From positions 1 to 64,000 of the forward strand of contig JAAYVN010000088.1 in NCBI GenBank assembly GCA_012517155.1: a DNA stretch of 64,000 nucleotides, in the 5' to 3' direction. Numbering within the stretch: the stretch's first letter is position 1; each line of letters begins with the position of its first letter. This DNA comes from Ignavibacteriales bacterium. Its GTDB lineage: Bacteria > Bacteroidota > Ignavibacteria > Ignavibacteriales > Ignavibacteriaceae. The translations under genes and the position numbers were made by a program. The notes under the pieces were generated by a model that searched no databases, was not told the origin of the DNA, and was given only the letters and a program-made list of their open reading frames with translations. This document shows positions 1 through 8,699 of the stretch, one piece after another.

Positions 1-800
1 ATGTCGTGAAAAGCATATCTCCCGAAAATATTATGCTTGAAACAGACTCTCCATTTATGACACCTAAACCTCACAGAGGCAAAAGAAATGAACCAGCTAA
101 TGTTCGGATAATAGCGGAGCAATTGGCCCAGATTTATAATATGAACGTTGAAGACATAGGAAGGATCACTTCAGCCAATGTACATAAATTCTATGGGATT
201 GGCAAAAAAGCCGATTTGAGTTATACATACAAAATTGGAAAAGCATTATATGTTAATGTAACAAACCGTTGCAATGCTGATTGCGAATTTTGTGATCGGA
301 AAGATCATGCAATAATCGCAGGGTACAATTTGAAGATGGAAAAATTTCAGGAACCACCGGATTCTGTTTATATTAAAGATATTGGAGATCCAAAAAGATA
401 TTCCGAAATCGTTTTTTGTGGATATGGAGAACCAACAATCAGATGGGATTTGGTTAGAAGTGTGGGAAAATATGTAAAAGAGAATGGGGGAACTACAAGG
501 ATGAATACAAACGGACACGGAAACGTTATTAATAACAGAGACATTACAAAAGAATTATTTGGAGTTATTGACACCGTGTCAATAAGTTTGAACTCAACTG
601 ATCCGGGAGAATATTCCAAAATTATGAAACTTGATCAGAAGTATTTTTATGAAATGATCGATTTTTCCCGTAAGGCTAAAGAAGCCGGAATACATGTAGT
701 ATTATCTGTAGTATCTTTAGAAGAAGTTGATATTGAAAAAGCACGGAAGTTTACTGAGGATGAGATAGGAGTTGAATTCAGAGTACGGCAATATTTTTAA
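1..800 (+). CDS. TatD-family DNase fused to radical SAM domain (5' partial)
   Basis: The reading frame is open from the window edge, so the true start lies upstream; a GTG at 6 is internal to the protein. The first ~65 residues are the C-terminal end of a TatD-type metal-dependent hydrolase, with the hallmark LETDSPF followed by P-HRGKRNEP. This runs without a stop into a radical SAM domain whose iron-sulfur motif is CNADCEFC (C-x3-C-x2-C, bases 270-293), then a GYGEPT glycine-rich S-adenosylmethionine segment. TatD-linked radical SAM proteins are known both as separate genes and as fusions; the function of the radical SAM part is not established. The TatD part would be a nuclease or D-amino-acyl hydrolase. 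Which substrate the radical SAM half acts on cannot be read from the sequence. Confidence 0.85.
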   Translation, partial: VVKSISPENIMLETDSPFMTPKPHRGKRNEPANVRIIAEQLAQIYNMNVEDIGRITSANVHKFYGIGKKADLSYTYKIGKALYVNVTNRCNADCEFCDRKDHAIIAGYNLKMEKFQEPPDSVYIKDIGDPKRYSEIVFCGYGEPTIRWDLVRSVGKYVKENGGTTRMNTNGHGNVINNRDITKELFGVIDTVSISLNSTDPGEYSKIMKLDQKYFYEMIDFSRKAKEAGIHVVLSVVSLEEVDIEKARKFTEDEIGVEFRVRQYF

Positions 801-835
801 TGACTGTTTAACAATCAAATATTATAGGTTTATTA

Positions 836-2239
836 ATGAAAAAGATTATAGTGGTGTTTGTTTTTGCAGTACAATTTGCGATTTATTCTCAAAATATAAG
901 AGAATCACTCGAGGAAATTTTGGCGGAACCCTTTTTTGATACAACACTAGCTGCGGTAAATGTTTATAATTTAACAAAGGGTTTAGACGAATATAAAAAA
1001 AATAATTCTTTACTGATGAGACCTGCCTCAAATATGAAAGTAATTACAACAGCTGCTGCTTTAAAGTATCTCGGAATCGATTTCAATTTTGAAACGCGCT
1101 TATGTTATGATGGAGAAATAGAAGGATCAGAACTTAAGGGGAATTTATATGTCAAGGGAGGTGGAGATCCTGATTTTCAAACAAGTGATTTAGATGACTT
1201 TGTTGCCGATGTGAAGAAGCTCGGAATAAAGAAAATAAATGGTTCTCTAATTGGAGATGTGAGCTTTAAGGATTCATTATTTTGGGGTAGTGGCTGGATG
1301 TGGGATGATGATCCAAGTACGGATGCCCCCTATTTATCGGCATTGAATATAAATAGTAACTGCATAACGATTATTGTGACCATTAATGAGCAGGGAAAAA
1401 TTGATATCACTTCAGAACCTGAGACGCATTATGTTAAACCAATTAGCTTTTTGAGAGAAACCAGTACTCCGAAAGAAAGGATAACAATAACAAGAGACTA
1501 TATAAACCGTACTAACGATATTCTTGTAAAAGGTGAGTATGAAAAAAGTAAAGCACTGCGAATAATTACCCCGCTTAATGTTTATAAACCAGAATTCTAT
1601 TTCCTGCAGTTATTAAAAGAAAAATTTGCTAATGAGGAGATTGAAATTGTCGATGGTTTGAATATTTCCAAACTTCCAGCTGGGGCTAAAGAGATTTCTA
1701 AAATTGAACGATCATTCGGGGAGGTTATTGTGAATCTTAATAAAACAAGTGATAACCTTAGTGCGGAGATGACATTACTTGCAATGGGACAAAGATATTC
1801 GGAAGGACCCGCAAGTGCAAAAAAGGGATTAAAGATGATCGATAGCTTAATTATTGAGTGTGGATTTAATCCCAGGAACTACAGAATTGAAGACGGATCG
1901 GGAGTCTCACATTATACATTAGTATCTGTTGAACTTCTAACCGGTATATTGAAATATATGTACTACGAACAACCGGAATTGCAAAAAGTATTGGAGGAAT
2001 CGTTTCCCAATGCTGGTATTGACGGTACTCTAAAAAGTAGAATGAAGGGCACACTTGCTGAGAGTAATCTAAGAGCAAAAACAGGTACTCTTAGCGGGGT
2101 GAGTTGTTTAACAGGGTATGTAACCGGTAAAGGGGGAGATAAATACGCTTTCTCTATCATGATTCAAAACCATGTGGCTAAGACGTCGAGAGCGATCGAA
2201 TATCAAAACAGGATTTGTGAGATTCTTGCCAATAACTAA
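836..2239 (+). CDS. dacB: D-alanyl-D-alanine carboxypeptidase/endopeptidase (PBP4 type)
   Basis: A 467-residue class C low-molecular-mass penicillin-binding protein that trims or cuts peptidoglycan cross-links in the periplasm. The N-terminus is a clear signal peptide (MKK, hydrophobic stretch, then a cleavage region near YSQ at about 18-19). The three active-site motifs are present and in order: SNMK (Ser65, Lys68), SDN (305-307) and KTG (415-417). The large gap between the first and second motifs is the usual PBP4 insertion, and the length fits the family. The gene starts 35 bases after the TatD–radical SAM gene and is followed 12 bases later by menH, so it may be co-transcribed with both. 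Family assignment is secure; whether it is mainly carboxypeptidase or endopeptidase is not visible. Confidence 0.9.
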   Translation: MKKIIVVFVFAVQFAIYSQNIRESLEEILAEPFFDTTLAAVNVYNLTKGLDEYKKNNSLLMRPASNMKVITTAAALKYLGIDFNFETRLCYDGEIEGSELKGNLYVKGGGDPDFQTSDLDDFVADVKKLGIKKINGSLIGDVSFKDSLFWGSGWMWDDDPSTDAPYLSALNINSNCITIIVTINEQGKIDITSEPETHYVKPISFLRETSTPKERITITRDYINRTNDILVKGEYEKSKALRIITPLNVYKPEFYFLQLLKEKFANEEIEIVDGLNISKLPAGAKEISKIERSFGEVIVNLNKTSDNLSAEMTLLAMGQRYSEGPASAKKGLKMIDSLIIECGFNPRNYRIEDGSGVSHYTLVSVELLTGILKYMYYEQPELQKVLEESFPNAGIDGTLKSRMKGTLAESNLRAKTGTLSGVSCLTGYVTGKGGDKYAFSIMIQNHVAKTSRAIEYQNRICEILANN

Positions 2240-2251
2240 CTTGATTATAAA

Positions 2252-3061
2252 ATGACGATTCATTTTGATGGAATAAAAATAAATGTAAAGATCCAGGGTG
2301 ATAATGATGAGTTATCTCCCATACTGTTTGTTCATGGTTTTTCCGGATCGAACGAAGATTGGAAAAATATATGCTCTAATATAAAAAACAGGAAACTCAT
2401 TTGTGTTGATTTACCCGGGCATGGGAATAGTGAAATCCCTAAGGAAACTAAGTACTACAAGCAGGATACATTGGTAAATCTGATTGAATTTATCAGATAT
2501 TCACTAAATTTAGGGAAAATAATACTTGTAGGGTATTCGATGGGAGGAAGACTAGCCTTGTCATATGCCGTTAAGTTTTACAATCACCTGGAAAAATTAG
2601 TATTAGAAAGTTCCAGCCCAGGATTGCTTAGTGATGAAGAGAAAGAAATAAGGAAAAAAGAAGATAACCGAGTTGCAGATTTTATAGTTGAAAATACAAT
2701 TGAGGATTTTATTAATCTCTGGTTAAGTCAAGACATTTTTAAAAGTCTGCAAAATTTGCCCCCAGATAAAAAAAACAAATTAAGGGAGGCTAAATTAAAA
2801 AACAATCGAATAGGTTTAGCAAATATGCTTCGAGGTTTTGGAACCGGTGAGATGAATTCTGTTTGGAATGAACTTGCTAAAATTAATTGTGATGTTCTAA
2901 TTGTTGCAGGTGAGTTGGATTCTAAGTATATTAAAATTAGTAAACGAATACAAGATAAAATTAGAAAATCCAAGCTGAAAATCATTCCAGGAGTTGGACA
3001 TAATACACATCTTGAGAATGAAAATGAATTTTTAAGAGTGTTGGAGAGTTTCATTAAATGA
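2252..3061 (+). CDS. menH: alpha/beta hydrolase, probable SHCHC synthase MenH
   Basis: A 269-residue alpha/beta hydrolase. It has the oxyanion-hole HGFSGSNEDW segment near residue 27, the nucleophile elbow GYSMGG with Ser96, an acidic residue in GELDSKY and a late histidine in GVGHNTH, so a Ser-Asp-His triad can be drawn. The HGFxGSxEDW pattern is typical of MenH, which removes pyruvate from SEPHCHC to give 2-succinyl-6-hydroxy-2,4-cyclohexadiene-1-carboxylate in menaquinone synthesis. The family alone is broad, and the MenH call rests mainly on position: menB begins 15 bases downstream and menA and menE follow. It has no signal peptide and should be cytoplasmic. Confidence 0.8.
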   Translation: MTIHFDGIKINVKIQGDNDELSPILFVHGFSGSNEDWKNICSNIKNRKLICVDLPGHGNSEIPKETKYYKQDTLVNLIEFIRYSLNLGKIILVGYSMGGRLALSYAVKFYNHLEKLVLESSSPGLLSDEEKEIRKKEDNRVADFIVENTIEDFINLWLSQDIFKSLQNLPPDKKNKLREAKLKNNRIGLANMLRGFGTGEMNSVWNELAKINCDVLIVAGELDSKYIKISKRIQDKIRKSKLKIIPGVGHNTHLENENEFLRVLESFIK

Positions 3062-3076
3062 CGTTCAGGAGATATT

Positions 3077-3910
3077 ATGAAATTTGATTGGAAAAAAGAC
3101 AAAGAGTATGGAGATATCATTTATGAGAAAATGGATGGTATCGCAAAAATAACAATAAACAGACCGGAAGTAAGGAATGCATTTAGACCAGAGACTGTAA
3201 ACGAGATGTATGATGCCTTCGCAAATGCAAGAGAAGACCAAAATATCGGTGTTATACTTCTTACCGGTAAGGGACCCTCCAACGATGGCAAGTATGCCTT
3301 TTGTTCAGGTGGTGATCAGAGAATAAGAGGTGATCAAGGATATATTGGTGGGGATGGTGTTCCAAGGTTAAACGTGCTTGATCTGCAGAAGTTAATTAGA
3401 AGTATTCCAAAACCTGTTATCGCATTAGTTGCAGGCTATGCTATTGGAGGGGGGCATGTACTACATGTTGTGTGTGATTTAACAATTGCTGCAGATAATG
3501 CGATTTTCGGTCAAACTGGTCCTAAAGTAGGTAGTTTTGATGGCGGGTTTGGAGCGAGTTATTTAGCCAGATTGGTTGGACAGAAAAGGGCGAGGGAGAT
3601 ATGGTACCTTTGCCGTCAGTATAATGCCCAAGAGGCTTATGACATGGGTTTGGTAAATAAGGTTGTACCGATTGAGGAACTCGAGAAGGAAGGTGTTCAA
3701 TGGTGCCAGGAGATCTTAGAGAAGTCACCCTTATCTTTGCGTTTATTAAAATCGGCATTTAATGCAGAATTAGACGGCCAGCAGGGGATACAAGAACTTG
3801 CAGGTAACGCAACATTATTATACTATATGAGTGAGGAAGCTCAGGAGGGGAAAAAGGCATATCTTGAGAAACGAAAACCTGACTTTAATAAATTTCCGAA
3901 ACTTCCGTAG
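3077..3910 (+). CDS. menB: 1,4-dihydroxy-2-naphthoyl-CoA synthase
   Basis: A 277-residue crotonase-fold enzyme that closes the second ring of the naphthoquinone (o-succinylbenzoyl-CoA to 1,4-dihydroxy-2-naphthoyl-CoA). Diagnostic MenB stretches are SGGDQ near residue 77, [14 protein letters not shown] near 144-156, and [16 protein letters not shown] just after; the C-terminus ends in the KRKPDF-KFPKLP style seen in Escherichia coli MenB. The QTGP glycine is the position associated with bicarbonate-dependent MenBs. The start is supported by GGAG eight bases upstream. It lies between menH and menA with short gaps, consistent with one operon. Confidence 0.96.
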   Translation: MKFDWKKDKEYGDIIYEKMDGIAKITINRPEVRNAFRPETVNEMYDAFANAREDQNIGVILLTGKGPSNDGKYAFCSGGDQRIRGDQGYIGGDGVPRLNVLDLQKLIRSIPKPVIALVAGYAIGGGHVLHVVCDLTIAADNAIFGQTGPKVGSFDGGFGASYLARLVGQKRAREIWYLCRQYNAQEAYDMGLVNKVVPIEELEKEGVQWCQEILEKSPLSLRLLKSAFNAELDGQQGIQELAGNATLLYYMSEEAQEGKKAYLEKRKPDFNKFPKLP

Positions 3911-3918
3911 GGAAAACG

Positions 3919-4806
3919 GTGGAACATAGTTACTCAAAAGCAGAAATATGGATATTGGCTAGCCGTCCCAAAACCCTCTTTGCAGCTTTTGTGCCTATAA
4001 TTGTTGGTTCCTCCTTAGCTTATGCTGAGGGACAACTTGATATTTTTATTGCTTTAATAACCCTTATCTGTACAACTTTATTACAAATTGGTACTAACTT
4101 TGCTAACGATTTATTCGACCATTTAAGAGGGGCGGATAATAAAAAGCGAATCGGGCCTTTGCGCGTAATGAATTCGGGTTTAGTAACGTCTAAACAAATG
4201 AAAAAAGCCTTGGTACTCGTGTTTGCTGCAGCATTTATTTTTGGTTTGGTATTAGTCGACAGAGGGGGAATTCTAATACTTGTTATTGGGCTAATATCGA
4301 TTGCAGCTGCGATAGCATACACTGCCGGACCTTTCCCACTTGCCTATAATGGATTAGGAGATATCGCTTCTTTCTTATTTTTCGGGGTAATAGGTACCGT
4401 TGGAACTTATTATTTACAAACAGGTTCTGTTACCTCCTCAGCTTTACTTGCTGCAATTCCAGTTGGCGCGCTTGTTACCAATATTATTGTTGTCAATAAT
4501 TACAGAGATGTTGAACAAGATCGAATTGCGGGTAAGAACACTTTAGCCGTTAAACTTGGTGAGACTTTTTCAAGATATGAATATATTATTTTAATAACTT
4601 GTTCATTTATTGTCCCATTAATAATGTATTTGTATTATGATTTTTCTGAATGGTTATTTTTACCATATCTTACTTTTCCTATTGCTTATAAATTAATCGT
4701 GATGATGTATAATTATACTGGACCGCAACTGAACAAGACTCTTGAATTGACTGCAAAATTTTCTGCTCTTTATGGATTACTATTTGCATTAGGTTTTATT
4801 CTTTAG
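3919..4806 (+). CDS. menA: 1,4-dihydroxy-2-naphthoate polyprenyltransferase
   Basis: A 295-residue integral membrane prenyltransferase of the UbiA superfamily that joins the polyprenyl tail to dihydroxynaphthoate. It is almost entirely hydrophobic, with about eight or nine membrane spans. Two aspartate motifs for Mg-prenyl-diphosphate are visible: NFANDLFDHLRGAD near residue 55-68, and NNYRDVEQDRIAGKNTLAVKLG near 193-214. The start is a GTG with GGGAAA just upstream, overlapping the space directly after menB. It sits in the menH-B-A-E run. The gene for the last step (menaquinone methyltransferase) is not in the window. Confidence 0.95.
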   Translation: MEHSYSKAEIWILASRPKTLFAAFVPIIVGSSLAYAEGQLDIFIALITLICTTLLQIGTNFANDLFDHLRGADNKKRIGPLRVMNSGLVTSKQMKKALVLVFAAAFIFGLVLVDRGGILILVIGLISIAAAIAYTAGPFPLAYNGLGDIASFLFFGVIGTVGTYYLQTGSVTSSALLAAIPVGALVTNIIVVNNYRDVEQDRIAGKNTLAVKLGETFSRYEYIILITCSFIVPLIMYLYYDFSEWLFLPYLTFPIAYKLIVMMYNYTGPQLNKTLELTAKFSALYGLLFALGFIL

Positions 4807-4846
4807 CTATACGGGGATAAAGAAAATCAACGTTAAAGAACGAATT

Positions 4847-6328
4847 ATGTATTTTGATTTTCTTAAACAAAACGCCAGAATCTATCCTTATTCCGCTGCT
4901 TTTTACATTCATAGAAAAGAAGTTTCAAATGTATTTGCAAAACTATCAGAATCGATAAATGAACAATTTCTAAAACTTGATTATTTAACTTTTTTGAATT
5001 TAGTAAATGGAGTTTGTCTTTATCTAAAAAAAGAAATACTAAGCGAGAAAGGATATGTTGGGATTGCTACTAGGAATAATATTGAGAGCATTGTTGCATT
5101 ATATGCGCTCTGGGGTACAGGGCGAATCCCGGTTTTATTAAACCCGAGATCAAGCAGCCAAGAAATTGAAAGAATAAAAGAGATCGTGGGAGAAATTAAA
5201 GTTTTTAATCCGGATGAGATAGAATCCATTATTAACGAAGTGATCAACAGACGTAAGCAAAGGGAACTCAATGTAAGAAGCAGTATAGGCGCTGAGGAAA
5301 TATCAACCGTGATACCAACCTCAGGCACTAGTGGTAAAGTTAAGTTGGTGGGTATGAGTTTTAAGAGTTATCAAGAAAGCTTTCTCAATTCAAAAAGTCA
5401 AATGAACTACAGTGTTAAGGACATTTGGTGGTTATCTATACCACTTTATCATTCAGGTGGATTGTCAATACTGCTTAGGGGATTATTTAGCGGTGGTTCA
5501 GTCATAATTGCAGAAAGTAAAACAGTTTTACAAGATCCAGAACATGTTTTCAATAAAGTAAGCCCGAGTAAGTTATCACTTGTGCAAACCCAAATAAAAA
5601 GATTGAAAGAAATAGGATTTAATGGTATAAAACGAGGGACAATCATATTGGCCGGTGGAGGTCCAATAGATTCTACGCTAATGAAAGCTGCAATTGACAA
5701 AGGGATTGAGATTATAAAAGTATATGGGGCTACTGAAACGGCTTCATTTGTTACCGGTTTAGTTCCCAATGACTTTTATGGTCATGAGGAATCTGCCGGA
5801 AAAGTAATGGAAAATGTTATTATTCACATTCTTGATGAAAAAAGGGAAGTTTTACCTTCCGGAAAAACCGGGGAGGTTGCCATTAAGTCAAAGACCATTT
5901 TCAAGGGTTATATTAATGACCGGTTGGAAACTGAAAGGCGTTTTTGGGGAGACTATTATTTAACAGGTGACATTGGATATCTGGATGACAAAGGATTCCT
6001 TTATATTTTGGGCAGGAAGGATTCAATGATTATTTCGGGAGGTGAAAAAATCTCTCCGGAAGAAGTTGAAAAAGCAATCCTATTATTCCCCGGTATTAGA
6101 GAATGTGCGGTTTTTGGAGTAAAAAGCAAGGAATGGGGAGAAGAAGTAAGAGCCGCATATATTTCAGCAACAGAGTTAGTGGAGGATGATATTAAAGAAT
6201 TCCTTACAAAATCGATATCCGCCTACAAAATTCCAAAAAAGTTTATTAGAGTATCCGAATTACCCAAAACAAGTTTGGGCAAAGTTAAACGAGATGAGTT
6301 GGTTGCTCTCACACATACGATCAACTAG
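4847..6328 (+). CDS. menE: o-succinylbenzoate-CoA ligase
   Basis: A 493-residue member of the acyl-CoA synthetase (ANL) superfamily, activating o-succinylbenzoate with ATP and CoA to feed MenB. The AMP-binding P-loop TSGTSGKVK is near residue 158-166, the adenine-binding segment KVYGATETASF near 290, the TGD motif in YLTGDIGYLDD near 375, the hinge LGRKDSMIISGGEKI near 388, and a catalytic lysine in SLGKVKRD close to the C-terminus. The specific MenE call depends on the menH-menB-menA neighbours. menF, menD and menC are not in this window, so the early half of the pathway must be encoded elsewhere or an alternative source of succinylbenzoate exists. Confidence 0.9.
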   Translation: MYFDFLKQNARIYPYSAAFYIHRKEVSNVFAKLSESINEQFLKLDYLTFLNLVNGVCLYLKKEILSEKGYVGIATRNNIESIVALYALWGTGRIPVLLNPRSSSQEIERIKEIVGEIKVFNPDEIESIINEVINRRKQRELNVRSSIGAEEISTVIPTSGTSGKVKLVGMSFKSYQESFLNSKSQMNYSVKDIWWLSIPLYHSGGLSILLRGLFSGGSVIIAESKTVLQDPEHVFNKVSPSKLSLVQTQIKRLKEIGFNGIKRGTIILAGGGPIDSTLMKAAIDKGIEIIKVYGATETASFVTGLVPNDFYGHEESAGKVMENVIIHILDEKREVLPSGKTGEVAIKSKTIFKGYINDRLETERRFWGDYYLTGDIGYLDDKGFLYILGRKDSMIISGGEKISPEEVEKAILLFPGIRECAVFGVKSKEWGEEVRAAYISATELVEDDIKEFLTKSISAYKIPKKFIRVSELPKTSLGKVKRDELVALTHTIN

Positions 6329-6941
6329 AAAAAAAATAAAGTGCAATTTTGTATTCACACTCAAGCTGATTAAAGCATACAAATAATGTTCCAATTGTTA
6401 AATTAATGCGTTTTTCATGGAATCTTGAGTAACTTTATATTACCTGTAAGTCCCAACCTTATCCTTCGATTTTGAACAAAAAAGGATGTTTTATTCATTA
6501 TTTGAACAGAAAGAATAGCAATTGAAATGTACTATTATTGTGAGTATTTAAATTATTCAGGTGATTTCAGTATGTCATATCCTAGTAGACACAAAAACCA
6601 AGTCCCCTAATTAGCTGAAGTGAAAAAATGCAAATTTTGAGCAATACTTAGCTTAAAATAGGCAGTTTTGAGGCTAATTAAGCAAATTTTAATTCAAATT
6701 GCCAAATCGTTATAACGATCACTGAATGAGAGCAGAAGCCGACCAGAAGGGAAGGGTATATCAGAGGATGCACTTAAGTCACCGTCCATGACCAGAAATT
6801 TGAGAATTTTTTTTGCAATTTTGAAAGAGAGTACTACCAAATCAAGACTCAAAATGTGAGGAAAATTTTTGATTTTGCTTGGTTTGGTTGGAAACTTTCC
6901 ATAATTTAACAATTCAATTTAAATTATATAGAGGAAATAAT
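6329..6941. other. gene-free gap between menE and the isocitrate dehydrogenase gene
   Basis: About 610 A/T-rich bases with stop codons in all frames at short intervals. A minus-strand open frame of 72 codons (6694-6912) and short plus-strand frames around 6725-6860 show no recognisable protein. The central part (about 6720-6800) is more G/C-rich than its surroundings, which could be a decayed gene or a structured leader, but no known riboswitch or terminator pattern was seen. The last 60 bases should hold the promoter of the downstream six-gene run. Confidence 0.5.
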
Positions 6942-8123
6942 ATGAAGCGAACAATTGTATCGATGCCGGGTGACGGAATAGGCAAAACAGTATTACCTGA
7001 GGCAAAACGAGTGCTTAATGCGGCAGGATTTGAAGCTGATTATGTGCATGCAGATATTGGTTGGGATTTTTGGTGCTCGGAAGGTAATGCACTTCCGCAA
7101 AGAACAATAGACCTGTTAAAGGAACATAAAATAGGATTATTTGGGGCAATTACATCTAAACCGAAAGATGCTGCCGACAAAGAATTAAATCCGGAATTAC
7201 AAGGAAAGGGATACGTTTATTTTTCACCCATTGTTGGGTTAAGACAGCTTTTTGATTTAGATATATGCATCAGACCATGCAGGTCGTTCAAAGGAAATCC
7301 TTTAAATTTTATAAGAAGAACAAACGATGGTGCTTTTGAAGAACCTCTTGTTGACAGCGTGATATTCAGACAGAATACAGAAGGACTATATGCAGGAGTT
7401 GAGTGGACTAATCCTCCTAAAACCGTAAGGGACGCTTTCGAAACTCATCCCAAGATGAAAGCTTTCAAGCATGTACCAAGTGAAGATATGGCAATTTCAA
7501 CAAGAATTATGTCACGAAATGCTTGCAGAAGAATTCTGAGAGCTGCTTTTGAGTATGCCAAAAAGTTTGGGTACTCTAATGTTACTGTCTGTGAAAAACC
7601 AAATGTACTCAGGGAAACATCAGGTATGATGTTTAAGGAAGCTAAAATGGTTGCAAAAGAATATCCCGGAATTGCTCTGTGGGATACAAATATTGATGCT
7701 CAAATGATGTGGTTAACAAAGAATCCCGAAACATACGGTGTATTGGTTGCTGAAAATATGTTCGGTGATATTATTAGCGATGCTTTTGCTGGTTTGGTTG
7801 GCGGACTTGGTTTTGCCTGCAGTGCAAATCTTGGAGAAGAAGTCTCAGTATTTGAACCGACCCATGGTTCTGCCCCTAAATATCAAGAACTGAATCCATC
7901 CATTGTTAATCCGATTGCAATGATATTGAGTGCTTGTATGATGCTGGATCATATTGGCGAGAAAGAAAAATCGGATAAAATCCGAAGTGCAATTGCAAAG
8001 GTAATTGAAGATGGAAAAGTTAAGACCTATGATATGCTCAAACTAAAGGGTGGACCGGATGTATTTAAACTTGGTGCCTGCACAACTCAACAAATGACAG
8101 ATGAAATTATAAGAAACCTTTAA
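6942..8123 (+). CDS. isocitrate/isopropylmalate-family dehydrogenase, probably isocitrate dehydrogenase
   Basis: ATG 6942 is preferred over an upstream in-frame start because GAGGAAAT lies directly before it, giving 393 residues beginning MKRTIVSMPGDGIG, the usual family N-terminus. The substrate loop FRQNTEGLYAGVEW, the catalytic CEKPNVLRETSG region and the metal ligands in ENMFGDIISD are present. The coenzyme segment reads THGSAPKY; the Lys-Tyr pair at this place is what NADP-dependent E. coli isocitrate dehydrogenase uses, so NADP is a reasonable guess. Homoisocitrate dehydrogenase is the main alternative, since the neighbouring aconitase resembles homoaconitase. It leads a run of six closely spaced genes ending with citrate lyase subunits, which favours citrate/isocitrate chemistry. 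Confidence 0.85.
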   Translation: MKRTIVSMPGDGIGKTVLPEAKRVLNAAGFEADYVHADIGWDFWCSEGNALPQRTIDLLKEHKIGLFGAITSKPKDAADKELNPELQGKGYVYFSPIVGLRQLFDLDICIRPCRSFKGNPLNFIRRTNDGAFEEPLVDSVIFRQNTEGLYAGVEWTNPPKTVRDAFETHPKMKAFKHVPSEDMAISTRIMSRNACRRILRAAFEYAKKFGYSNVTVCEKPNVLRETSGMMFKEAKMVAKEYPGIALWDTNIDAQMMWLTKNPETYGVLVAENMFGDIISDAFAGLVGGLGFACSANLGEEVSVFEPTHGSAPKYQELNPSIVNPIAMILSACMMLDHIGEKEKSDKIRSAIAKVIEDGKVKTYDMLKLKGGPDVFKLGACTTQQMTDEIIRNL

Positions 8124-8132
8124 GGAGTAAAA

Positions 8133-8666
8133 ATGAGAGAAAAAGTATTAGAAATATGGCCTGAAATCAATTGGATCAAGAATGAAGAATTAAGAGAAAA
8201 AACACTTCATTGCTGGATATATGCAATCGAAAATAGTGTACTCAATATAGAAGATCTTGATGTGATACCTTTCTCGCTTTTACTTAAAGACTGCAAAATA
8301 TCTTTTATGAATCATAAAAGGACTTGCGTTCAGTTGGCTGTTGAAATGGCAGAAAGAATGCTCAAAAACTTTAAGGATGAAATAAAGATTGATATGGATT
8401 ACCTTATTTCGGGAGCAATTTTAATTGATGTTGGTAAACTTCTTGAATATGAAATTGTGGATGGCAAACTCAAAACAAGTAATGCCGGAAAACTAATACG
8501 ACATCCATTCAGCGGTCTTGCTATTGCAGATAGATATGGCTTGCCAGCAGAAGTACAACATATCATAGCCACTCATTCTAAGGAGGGGGATCTTGGAGCA
8601 AGAACTGTTGAATCAATAGTAGTACACCATGCTGATTTTGTAAGTTTTGATCCATTTAAAGCTTAG
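8133..8666 (+). CDS. HD-domain-like protein with altered HD motif
   Basis: A 177-residue soluble protein whose layout matches HD-type phosphohydrolases: a first His in NHKRTCVQLAVEMAERM, the central HD signature, then late His residues in HIIATHS and an Asp in VVHHADFVSFD. At the central signature, however, the sequence reads GAILIDVGKLL, so the normal His-Asp pair is Ile98-Asp99. Loss of that His usually weakens or abolishes metal-dependent hydrolysis, so it may be a regulatory or binding protein. It sits 9 bases after the dehydrogenase gene and 33 bases before aconitase, in the same orientation. Its role in this metabolic run is unknown. Confidence 0.6.
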   Translation: MREKVLEIWPEINWIKNEELREKTLHCWIYAIENSVLNIEDLDVIPFSLLLKDCKISFMNHKRTCVQLAVEMAERMLKNFKDEIKIDMDYLISGAILIDVGKLLEYEIVDGKLKTSNAGKLIRHPFSGLAIADRYGLPAEVQHIIATHSKEGDLGARTVESIVVHHADFVSFDPFKA

Positions 8667-8699
8667 TGATAATAATCCGAAAAATTGTTAGGAGAGAAA

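Noticed and set aside
6694-6912. 72-codon minus-strand frame in the menE to dehydrogenase gap
   Set aside because: No ribosome binding site, no recognisable family, and it would end in the promoter region of the downstream operon.
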